Below, piece after piece: positions 51,598-59,024 of a stretch of DNA of 64,000 nt. Position numbers and translations under genes: made by a program. The notes under the pieces are model-generated. The model saw only the letters and a program-made list of their open reading frames with translations, was not told the origin of the DNA and searched no databases. The DNA comes from Sphingobacterium wenxiniae. GTDB lineage: Bacteria > Bacteroidota > Bacteroidia > Sphingobacteriales > Sphingobacteriaceae. Location of the stretch: NCBI RefSeq assembly GCF_900116225.1, contig NZ_FOZZ01000011.1:62001-126000 (forward strand), in the 5' to 3' direction. Every line of letters begins with the position of its first letter. Position 1 is the stretch's first letter.

Positions 51598-52086
51598 TCA
51601 AAAGGTTAAAAGCATGATAATATCCACACGTTTATACGAAGGCGTAAAGCTCTTTATCTCTTTAAATCCGAGCTTGTGATATAAGGCAATGGATGCTTCT
51701 AGCTTAGTATTACCTTCGAGATAGATGTTACGTCCCCCCAACTTTTTGGCAGCCTCCACTGTTGCTTGTCCGAGTAGCCAGCCTATTTTTTTACCTTGGG
51801 CTTTTGGAGAAACAGCCATTTTCACCATTTCATAATCAAAATCACGATGTTCTGTTTTCTTTAAACCGCATACACCAACAGCCTCACCCTGATAAAGCGC
51901 AACGAATATCTTTCCCCCACCTCGAAGAATATTTTCTTCAGGATGATCCAAAGCTTGATAATCAGCTTCCTCCAGCTCAAAGAATTTGGAAATCCATTCT
52001 GTATTTAAAGCTTTAAATGCACGTTGATATTGGTTGCTGTATTCAACTATCTTCACCAGCTCTCCACTCATATTATCGGCCATCAT
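51598..52086 (-). CDS. GNAT-family N-acetyltransferase
   Basis: 162 residues. FFELEEADYQALDHPEENILRGGG and GKIFVALYQGEAVGVCGLKK begin the fold; MVKMAVSPKAQGKKIGWLLGQATVEAAKKLG is motif A with the acetyl-CoA loop QGKKIG. The final part, ASIALYHKLGFKEI, is standard. Resembles small-molecule or amino-acid acetyltransferases annotated in MarR-GNAT contexts; the target is unknown. Intact and of normal length beside a stretch of decayed genes. Confidence 0.9.
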   Translation of the reverse strand: MMADNMSGELVKIVEYSNQYQRAFKALNTEWISKFFELEEADYQALDHPEENILRGGGKIFVALYQGEAVGVCGLKKTEHRDFDYEMVKMAVSPKAQGKKIGWLLGQATVEAAKKLGGRNIYLEGNTKLEASIALYHKLGFKEIKSFTPSYKRVDIIMLLTF

Positions 52087-52225
52087 GATACGGTATTTGT
52101 TTCTCTTACAAAAATAGCAAATATCATGGCATTATAACGCTTACATTTACTAACTAGGCATGGCTTTTGTGCAGAGTAGATGTTCAAATTAAGAAAGTGA
52201 TATTTACATTTTTAAATTTTAATAG

Positions 52226-52576
52226 ATGAAAAGCATCGTGAAATTAGGTTTTATTTTTTTGTTAGGGATGTTGGTTTTTGCAGCATGCACAACGATGAAA
52301 AAGAAGGATAGTTTAGTTACGGAACAGGATGAGCAAAATATGAACCGCACGCTGATAATTATGTATGATAGTGCCGTGGGTAATGAAGCACTGATGCAAG
52401 CAGTCGAGCGCTATCATGCGGAGCTTGTTCACAATTACGAGGCTATTCACGGCATTGCGATCACTTTGCCTGCCAAGGGCGACATAGCCGAGGGAATAAA
52501 TTATTTTAAGAACGTAGAAGGGGTGCTGACGGTTGAACAGGATCAAAAAATGAGTATAGATGCCATCCGGAAGTGA
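52226..52576 (+). CDS. Small lipoprotein with a subtilisin-propeptide-like (I9) fold pattern
   Basis: 116 residues, lipoprotein signal LVFAACTTM (Cys near 21). After a Lys-rich linker the sequence TLIIMYDSAVGNEALMQAVERY, HGIAITLPAKGD and VLTVEQDQKMS follows the beta-alpha-beta pattern of inhibitor I9 propeptides (V-x-x-V-E-x-D-Q near the end). No protease domain follows, so it would be a free-standing periplasmic I9-like protein, possibly an inhibitor or chaperone. The fold call is by eye and moderate. No gene was seen in the following 352 bp (52577-52928); a 70-codon frame there looks accidental. Confidence 0.7.
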   Translation: MKSIVKLGFIFLLGMLVFAACTTMKKKDSLVTEQDEQNMNRTLIIMYDSAVGNEALMQAVERYHAELVHNYEAIHGIAITLPAKGDIAEGINYFKNVEGVLTVEQDQKMSIDAIRK

Positions 52577-52928
52577 CAGCACGATTAAAAATGTGCAGAT
52601 ATAGGCGCTTTAGGCATTCCTAATTCTGCATATCCACGCCCCGCCCTTATAGTATGGCTGCTTTTTCTCGAGGTGTATAACTACCCTATTGGTGTCTCTC
52701 GGCTCTTTAAACTTTACGGGTTGTTATCCTTCGTGTGCGACCTGCGCTTTGATCTTAGGACAATCACATCCTCCCGTAAGGTAGGCATCAAAATAGCCTG
52801 TGCTGTCTGTTTCAAACTCCCTTTGGTGGCCAGCGTATTTATTTTATCGCAGGAACTTAGTAAGGAGACATACATTGGAGAGTAACGTTGCTTATGGAGC
52901 TTTTTCGGAGGATTATGTGTTTTGAATC

Positions 52929-53666
52929 CTACTCTATGAATATACTTAGGCCGATTAAAATGGAATTTGTAAGGATGTGAAACGACAATGGATATAAGAA
53001 ACCGAATTTCAAACGAAGATACCCTGTAATCAATCCACTAAAAAGCTGTGGCAATGTAAGAATAGGGGTAAGCAAAAGGTTTAAATAACTTAGTTCAAAG
53101 TTGAGAATATGTAGCCAACCAAATAGAATTGCAGAAGAGTAATAGATCAAATCGAATTTCTTCACCCAAAGTGACTGAAGTCTTTTCTTTACGTTTTGAT
53201 TATTTAACACAATGAAGACAAGACTGCCTAAAAGAATTGCGGTTCCAATTCTAAAGCCGAAAGTGTCATCTACAAGACTTAATCGACTGTTGAAAATCAG
53301 TTTTGTACAAAAATAATATCCAAAACAAGCTGAACTTAATGCTACATAAATAGGTTTAAAAATCAAAGAAAGTCGAAACATGACTTCTTCGAAGAGAGGG
53401 AGTATTATTCCTCCAGTCAGCAGAAAGACAATTGGAGTGAAGCGTTCAGACATTGATTTGTCTGTCAGATTCTGTGGTTCATAAAAGGTACCTATTAACG
53501 AGGCAACAGCAATGGAAAAAATGAATTTCACCAAGAATAGTGTTAAAGATTCGGCAAGTTTATCTTGGATTGTCAGTTTTGGAGCAAAGGAAGTTTTTGG
53601 AGATTTTACGAAAGCCATAAAGTTGGAAATAAATTGATAATATCTCTTGATCTTAAAAAATGGCAT
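52929..53666 (-). CDS. CPBP-family intramembrane metalloprotease (CAAX-type)
   Basis: 245 residues with about 6 membrane segments. The family motif is EEVMFR in GGIILPLFEEVMFRLSLIF near residue 115 (EExxxR). A later FGWLHILNFELSYLNLLL carries the second metal-binding His (HxxN pattern), and FHILTNSILIGL the last conserved His. Function is probably peptide cleavage in the membrane, sometimes linked to bacteriocin immunity. Stand-alone. The gap 53667-53890 shows only a small hairpin-like CCGG-N7-CCGG and no gene. Confidence 0.85.
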   Translation of the reverse strand: MPFFKIKRYYQFISNFMAFVKSPKTSFAPKLTIQDKLAESLTLFLVKFIFSIAVASLIGTFYEPQNLTDKSMSERFTPIVFLLTGGIILPLFEEVMFRLSLIFKPIYVALSSACFGYYFCTKLIFNSRLSLVDDTFGFRIGTAILLGSLVFIVLNNQNVKKRLQSLWVKKFDLIYYSSAILFGWLHILNFELSYLNLLLTPILTLPQLFSGLITGYLRLKFGFLYPLSFHILTNSILIGLSIFIE

Positions 53667-53890
53667 AAAATGTATGTTAGCGTTTATACATTAATATGTG
53701 TCAAAATTGGAGAATTTGTTACATCAAAGACTATAAAATATATTATCTTTTATCTTAGACATAAGATTGCTACTCTGCTTGCTCGTATAGAAGCCTGCGG
53801 ATTCCTCAAAGCATTGGACTCGAGGCGGTTTGCTACCAGAAGTTTTAGAAAAAAAACGACAATAAATCGCCCGGCTAATTACCGGACAGT

Positions 53891-54016
53891 CTATACAAGT
53901 TCTAGTTCATAAGGATTATGAATACTTTCTTTTCCGAAGCGCTTAAGCAATTCAAACTTATTGTTAGTGTCTATATGTTCCTTTACGAGGATTTCTTTTA
54001 CGGCTTGTTGTTTCAC
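53891..54016 (-). CDS. Possible 41-residue protein at the end of the helicase operon
   Basis: GTG start at 54016, 22 nt after the PLD-helicase stop, directly after an in-frame TAA. The product starts VKQQAVKEILVKEHIDTNNK and ends ESIHNPYELELV. It is charged, soluble and protein-like in composition, on the same strand as the operon. I do not recognise it. It could be a small accessory subunit or the start of a decayed gene. Confidence 0.35.
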   Translation of the reverse strand: MKQQAVKEILVKEHIDTNNKFELLKRFGKESIHNPYELELV

Positions 54017-54038
54017 TTAATAAGAATTATAACCAGTA

Positions 54039-57000
54039 CTACCCAACCACCATCTTCGCCGAAGCCGTCCAAAGGTATTCCGGAATAGGTTCCTCCAGCT
54101 TCCACTGAATAGACATTGGTTTCGATCCCGTATGGCTTACATAGTGAGCTGGACCTATAAAAACATAACCTTGCGTAAAACCGTCCGCATCATGGATAGA
54201 TTCCCTTACAAAAAGGAGGATCTTTTTCCCCGTTTCATTTTGCGTGATGTAGGACAAACCTTTTTCTGAATAATCAGCCGTTTGGTTTTGTGACTGCCAG
54301 TGGAATAGCAACTCGTTGATGGCATAGTCATCATATAAGGTGGTAGGAGAGAAGTCCTCCTCACTTTTCTTCAGATTGATAAATAACGCTTCTGTATTTA
54401 CCCCTTTATTCAACGCTACCCCTTCTCGATTAGAACTTTTTTTGCTCAGTGTACTTAAGCGCATGGCGACCAATATCTGTTCCCTTGTATAACATGCGTG
54501 GATCTGCAAAGGAAAAGCATAGCCCAAGTCCACACAAGGAATCTCTTCAAATCCAATCTTATCGATTTTCACTTCTAGAAACTCTTTCATCTCCGTCACC
54601 AAATCCTTATTCAAGCCGATGATTTTTATCGATTCTTCCAAAGTCATCTCCTGGGTTGCCGACTGATAAAAATCATAGTGTAGCATAAGCGCCATCAAGC
54701 GGTTTTCCTCGGTCGGTGCAAGGCGGGTCAAATCAAAATCAACGTCAATCAAAGCGAGGAGAAACCGGAAGTAACTAAGCGATTCCGTCACAATCCATTT
54801 TTTCGTTAACATCGCTTTATAACGATCCAGATTTGTATTATCCAGATCCGTAGCGAAAGCCTCTGCACGAAGCGTGGAGAATAGGTGGTGTTTATAAATG
54901 TCCTTGAGCTCGAGATTATAAAACTTTAAGAAGTTTGCCAAGGTGAGCGGTTTGTCCGTATGGTTGCGAAATCCTTGGATACGTGCTATCAATTGGTGTT
55001 TCCCTAGCTGCGTAGCTTTCCTAATATTATTGAGGATATATTCTTTCGCCTTTTTCTCCAACACGATGGAACAGCCCAGCGGAAGGTGCGGGAAATCCCG
55101 TTCAATTTCCGATAATACCGTTGTATTTGTCTTTCCTATTAGCGCTCTAAACTTGTTCTCGAAATCATACTCATCTCGCGCATTCCCTACGAAATCTAAT
55201 ACACTCAATATATCTTTGTTATCGTCGAGGCGAAGACCACGACCCAGCTGTTGCAGAAATATCGTCAAGCTCTCGGTTGGCCTTAGAAATAATACGGTAT
55301 CAATTTCTGGAATATCAACACCCTCGTTTACGATATCTACTACGAACAAATAATGAATATCTTTTCGTCTGAGTGCATTTAATATATCCGCTCGTCTGTT
55401 CGTATTTTCAGCAATCAGATAGTCCGCTTGCAACCCGGCGTCATTGAACTTACGAGCCATATATTTTGCATGATCCTGGCTTACGCAAAATCCAACAGCG
55501 CAAACCTCGCGGTAATCTTTCGAGTAGGTAACAAGGTTTTCGATAATATTAGCCACACGCGTATCGTTTGACGTATAGATATTACTCAGCTGCTCCGTAT
55601 CATACCGACCATTTCTCCAGGCAACACTGCTGTAATCGACATTATCCGAGATGCCAAAATATTGAAACGGACACAGTAATTTATTGTTCAGCGCATCCGG
55701 CAACCGGATCTCCGCTGCGATGCGGTGGTTAAAGTCAGGTAAAATACTCTTGCCGTCCATACGTTCGGGCGTAGCGGTCAAACCTAAAAGCACCTTAGGC
55801 TTAAAATATTCCGTAACTTTTTTATATGTACTAGCCTCAGCGTGATGTACTTCATCAATAACGATATAATCATAATAATCAGCAGGGCAGAAGGAAGCAA
55901 AATCCAATCTGCTCAACGTCTGAATGGTGGCAAATACATTGTTTTTGTTTCTAGGTTCATAACCATCACCATAAAGTTCGCCAAAGTTAAATTCCTTCAA
56001 TACATTTCGAAACGTGTGCAAAGACTGTTTTAAAATTTCAATTCGGTGTGCTATAAACAGTAGTCTAGCCTCAGGATTCTTTTTAAGAAAATTTTTAAAA
56101 TCAAATGCGGAGATCATGGTTTTCCCCGTGCCTGTCGCGGCTACTACAAGGTTGCGGTACGAGCCATGCACATCCCTTTCTACCTTTAGCTTTTCTAGAA
56201 TTTCCGCTTGGTAGTGGTACGGTTTTATATCAAAAAACTGAACGATTTCGTCTGTACTTTTTCCGAGTTTATTTTGTTTCAATGCTTCGTCCAGTCGGAT
56301 AAGTTTCTCCGGTGTATATAGTTCAAACTCTGCATTGTTCCAGTACGACTCAAACGTCTTCTGAAACTTATCAATGATGTGCGGTATCTCCGCCGTTGTA
56401 ACTTTCACGTTCCATTCTAGTCCATCTGTCAAAGCCGAGCGTGAAAAGTTGGATGAACCAATATATCCCGTATGGAATCCGGTGTTACGATAAAAAAGAT
56501 AAGCTTTTGCATGCAAGCGCTCATTTGCTGTGTTGTAAGATACCTTTATCGTTGTATTTTTAAGTTTGGAAAGCTCTTCAATCGCTTTTGCATCCGTGGC
56601 ACCCATGTAGGTTGTGGTAATTACCCGGAGCACACCTCCACGCTTGGTAAACTCTTCCAATGCATCTTTTAGGATCACAATCGCTTTCCACTTGATAAAG
56701 GAAACCAATAGGTCTACGCGATCAGCCGAACGGATTTCCTTTTTAAGCTCGCCATCCAGTGAAAGACCGACATTCCCGCCCGTGAATAATTCGCTTTGTG
56801 TCAGTCGTGATAATGGTGTGATTTCTTTCAGATGCAGACGGATGTCCGTATAGTCGGAGTGCAACTGATCCAATACACCCTGCAGTATGTGGCCTTCCGC
56901 ATCAAGCAAATCTTCTTCAAAGTTATACTGACTAATCTGTTGTGTCAGGTATCGCAGCAGATTATTCGATATCTCTATTTGTTTAGTAACCAATAGATCT

Positions 57001-57188
57001 TTCTTATCCACTTTAATGGCTTTTAAAGCATTGGAAATGGCCTTATTCAAATGTGCACTCAAATAAAAGACTGCTTCTTCGCTATCCAACTTTTTGTCGT
57101 CTGCGATAAAATATTGCTTACGGTCCAGTTCTGCCAGACGCTGCTTGAGTTGTTCGGTGATTAAGCTTTCGTATATTCCTAACTCCAT
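54039..57188 (-). CDS. PLD-nuclease-like / DEAD helicase fusion with DUF3427-like C-terminus
   Basis: 1049 residues. A phospholipase-D-like nuclease domain lies at about 140-280, with the H-x-K motif LHAKAY (225-230) and GSSNFSRSALTDG. A superfamily 2 helicase core follows: Walker A AATGTGKT (350-357), DEVHH (445-449), LTATPERMDG (470-479), and motif VI LQQLGRGLRLDDNKD near 655. The last 350 residues (GCSIVLEKKAKEYIL to EPIPEYLWTA) match what is called DUF3427. Proteins with this order are known from defence islands. Its start overlaps the NUDIX stop by 10 nt. Last large gene of the operon. Confidence 0.9.
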   Translation of the reverse strand: MELGIYESLITEQLKQRLAELDRKQYFIADDKKLDSEEAVFYLSAHLNKAISNALKAIKVDKKDLLVTKQIEISNNLLRYLTQQISQYNFEEDLLDAEGHILQGVLDQLHSDYTDIRLHLKEITPLSRLTQSELFTGGNVGLSLDGELKKEIRSADRVDLLVSFIKWKAIVILKDALEEFTKRGGVLRVITTTYMGATDAKAIEELSKLKNTTIKVSYNTANERLHAKAYLFYRNTGFHTGYIGSSNFSRSALTDGLEWNVKVTTAEIPHIIDKFQKTFESYWNNAEFELYTPEKLIRLDEALKQNKLGKSTDEIVQFFDIKPYHYQAEILEKLKVERDVHGSYRNLVVAATGTGKTMISAFDFKNFLKKNPEARLLFIAHRIEILKQSLHTFRNVLKEFNFGELYGDGYEPRNKNNVFATIQTLSRLDFASFCPADYYDYIVIDEVHHAEASTYKKVTEYFKPKVLLGLTATPERMDGKSILPDFNHRIAAEIRLPDALNNKLLCPFQYFGISDNVDYSSVAWRNGRYDTEQLSNIYTSNDTRVANIIENLVTYSKDYREVCAVGFCVSQDHAKYMARKFNDAGLQADYLIAENTNRRADILNALRRKDIHYLFVVDIVNEGVDIPEIDTVLFLRPTESLTIFLQQLGRGLRLDDNKDILSVLDFVGNARDEYDFENKFRALIGKTNTTVLSEIERDFPHLPLGCSIVLEKKAKEYILNNIRKATQLGKHQLIARIQGFRNHTDKPLTLANFLKFYNLELKDIYKHHLFSTLRAEAFATDLDNTNLDRYKAMLTKKWIVTESLSYFRFLLALIDVDFDLTRLAPTEENRLMALMLHYDFYQSATQEMTLEESIKIIGLNKDLVTEMKEFLEVKIDKIGFEEIPCVDLGYAFPLQIHACYTREQILVAMRLSTLSKKSSNREGVALNKGVNTEALFINLKKSEEDFSPTTLYDDYAINELLFHWQSQNQTADYSEKGLSYITQNETGKKILLFVRESIHDADGFTQGYVFIGPAHYVSHTGSKPMSIQWKLEEPIPEYLWTASAKMVVG

Positions 57189-57565
57189 ACTTGCATGAGT
57201 TCATTCACGATGGGCAGATCAGCGTCCGCCCAGTCATAGTTTGCTAATTCTTCTTTTGTCACCCAGATGGCTTGCGCGTGTTCGGCGATAGCTAGTGAAC
57301 CGCCAGTCCACTTACATACAAAAGGGTAAAGGCAGATCGAAAACTCGGGGTAGTGGTGTTCTACAGCGGTTAGTGCCGATTTTATTTCGATCTGCAATCC
57401 GAGCTCTTCTCGGATTTCTCTTTTCAGACAGGCCTCTTTGCTTTCCCCTCTCTCGATCTTACCGCCAGCGAATTCCCACTTGAGCGGTAGCTTCATCCGC
57501 TCAGAACGTTGGCAGATCAAGATTTTATTATCGTGTTCTATGATAGCACAGGTTACGTGTAGCAT
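57179..57565 (-). CDS. NUDIX hydrolase, MutT-like
   Basis: 128 residues. The Nudix box is complete: GGKIERGESKEACLKREIREELG, i.e. G-x5-E-x7-R-E-x2-E-E-x-G. It begins with VTCAIIEHDNKILICQRSE as in MutT and CTP-pyrophosphohydrolase-like enzymes that clean (d)NTP or nucleotide-linked molecules. It sits between the HIT gene and the PLD-helicase gene, overlapping the latter by 10 nt, so it is part of the operon and not a stray housekeeping mutT. Substrate unknown. Confidence 0.93.
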   Translation of the reverse strand: MLHVTCAIIEHDNKILICQRSERMKLPLKWEFAGGKIERGESKEACLKREIREELGLQIEIKSALTAVEHHYPEFSICLYPFVCKWTGGSLAIAEHAQAIWVTKEELANYDWADADLPIVNELMQVWS

Positions 57566-57583
57566 GGGCTAAAGATAAAGAAA

Positions 57584-57955
57584 TTAATAATAACCTTTCC
57601 CCTGGACACAATGCCTGACCCCACCTCGAGGATCATCCATGTCGCCTTTGTAGCGTGGGATCACGTGGCAATGGAAATGGTAGACCGTTTGGCCTGCTGC
57701 TTCCCCACAGTTCATCCCTATGTTGTAGCCGTCGGGGCTATGGTTTTCTTCGATCAGTTGTTTCGCCAATCGTATGGCATTGTCCAGATCAACCTTTTCG
57801 ACTTCTGTTAGTGCAAAATAATCCTGCCGGAGTTCTTTCGAGATGACCAAGATGTGTCCGGGAGATACCGGGAAGCCATCATAGATCAGGAAGAAATATT
57901 TTGTTTGACCAATCTGTCTATCAGTCGCTATTTCGAAGAAAGTTTTAACGCTCAT
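57584..57955 (-). CDS. HIT-family nucleotide hydrolase or transferase
   Basis: 123 residues. The HIT triad appears as YHFHCHVIPRY (His-x-His-x-His) near residue 95, preceded by GYNIGMNCGEAAGQTV, and followed by DDPRGGVRHCVQGKGYY. Members cleave AMP or other nucleoside monophosphates from phosphoramidates, adenylated proteins or dinucleotides. Its company with a NUDIX protein and nucleases suggests it deals with a nucleotide product in the same system. Start 57955, 5 nt after the HNH stop. Confidence 0.93.
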   Translation of the reverse strand: MSVKTFFEIATDRQIGQTKYFFLIYDGFPVSPGHILVISKELRQDYFALTEVEKVDLDNAIRLAKQLIEENHSPDGYNIGMNCGEAAGQTVYHFHCHVIPRYKGDMDDPRGGVRHCVQGKGYY

Positions 57956-57960
57956 AATAA

Positions 57961-58998
57961 TTATTTGGATAAAAACTCAAACCCGTTATTCGATGCGATA
58001 GTGACCAACGGATTGATCACATCGTAAAACTTTTCTTTCGATAGCCCCGCCTGTAAATCGGTACCGATGTAGAAATAATCCTCCAAGAGCTTTTCGCTTG
58101 GTCTAGAAGTCATATATGTTTGGATGGCTACCTTCTGCATATCGTAGAAAGAATCAAAGTATTTGTCGAGAGGGGGCAGTTTATTGCCTTTGCTCACGTT
58201 GAATGCATTATCTGAAGGGATCAGGTTCCAGATCTGGTTGTGCGAGACGAAACTGTACGGGATGAAGTGTTCGACATGGTAGGCTCCTTTGAACAGTTCT
58301 TTTCCCGTGTAGATACAGCGCAGCGGGCCGTTGGCATCGATCACCACATCCCAAAACTTGCGCTGTTTCAGCAACGAACTTCGCAGCGCAGGTTTGATCA
58401 GTTTATTGGGTATATCCGGTACGTTCGGATTGCGCTTCTGCAAGAATAGCGAGAGATTCCAGTAGACATAGTCACGAATGATACGGACATGTTTCGTCAG
58501 GTAATCGAACCATCGTTCGGGTATCACTATGCAGTCTTTATATAGCTGATATAAGGGCTGATTTTCTCCGGCTTGCGACAACTGGTAGACTTCTCTCTTT
58601 CCTTTCCTCGGGTACCACGGACTCAAGAACCAATGGGGCACTTGGTTGTCAAAGTGCAAAAGCAGTTTTTTGGTCTCTGTTTTCTCCGATTTTACAAGCC
58701 TGTTTTGTATGATCGCCCGATCCTCATCGATCGTGATGCCTTCTATATCTTTGAGTTGCCTTACCGTGCTTTGAATAAGGTCTTGCTGTCCAAAGGATAC
58801 TTGAAAATAATTGACGGTATACCAAGCATTGGAGAGCATACTGGCAAACAGTTGGTCTTTTTTTATCTCCCGTTCTTGTCGATGGACAGCGTCTAAGATA
58901 GCTAGTAACCAGTAGAATTTATAGGTTGCTACCGTGTTGTTAAAGCACGCAGCGAGGTAGCGGGTAGGGAGGATGTTATCGTGTGGGAAGATATTCAT
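57961..58998 (-). CDS. HNH endonuclease
   Basis: 345 residues. An N-terminal helical region (LPTRYLAACFNNTVATYKFYWLLAILDAV) and a central domain are followed by the HNH finger at about 228-275: CIYTGKEL, YHVEHFIPYSFVSHNQIWNLIP, NAFNVSKGNKLP. This has the H-x-E-H and N and N/H positions of the Cas9-type HNH group. The nuclease centre looks intact. Second gene of the operon, 26 nt after the helicase. Probably a DNA-cleaving component. Confidence 0.9.
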   Translation of the reverse strand: MNIFPHDNILPTRYLAACFNNTVATYKFYWLLAILDAVHRQEREIKKDQLFASMLSNAWYTVNYFQVSFGQQDLIQSTVRQLKDIEGITIDEDRAIIQNRLVKSEKTETKKLLLHFDNQVPHWFLSPWYPRKGKREVYQLSQAGENQPLYQLYKDCIVIPERWFDYLTKHVRIIRDYVYWNLSLFLQKRNPNVPDIPNKLIKPALRSSLLKQRKFWDVVIDANGPLRCIYTGKELFKGAYHVEHFIPYSFVSHNQIWNLIPSDNAFNVSKGNKLPPLDKYFDSFYDMQKVAIQTYMTSRPSEKLLEDYFYIGTDLQAGLSKEKFYDVINPLVTIASNNGFEFLSK

Positions 58999-59024
58999 AT
59001 TGACTAAATATAGTAAAAACCTTT

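Noticed and set aside
52673..52885. 70-codon plus-strand reading frame
   Set aside because: Low-complexity composition with no signal peptide, domain or conserved-looking pattern, no promoter element before it, and alternative frames equally open; likely accidental.
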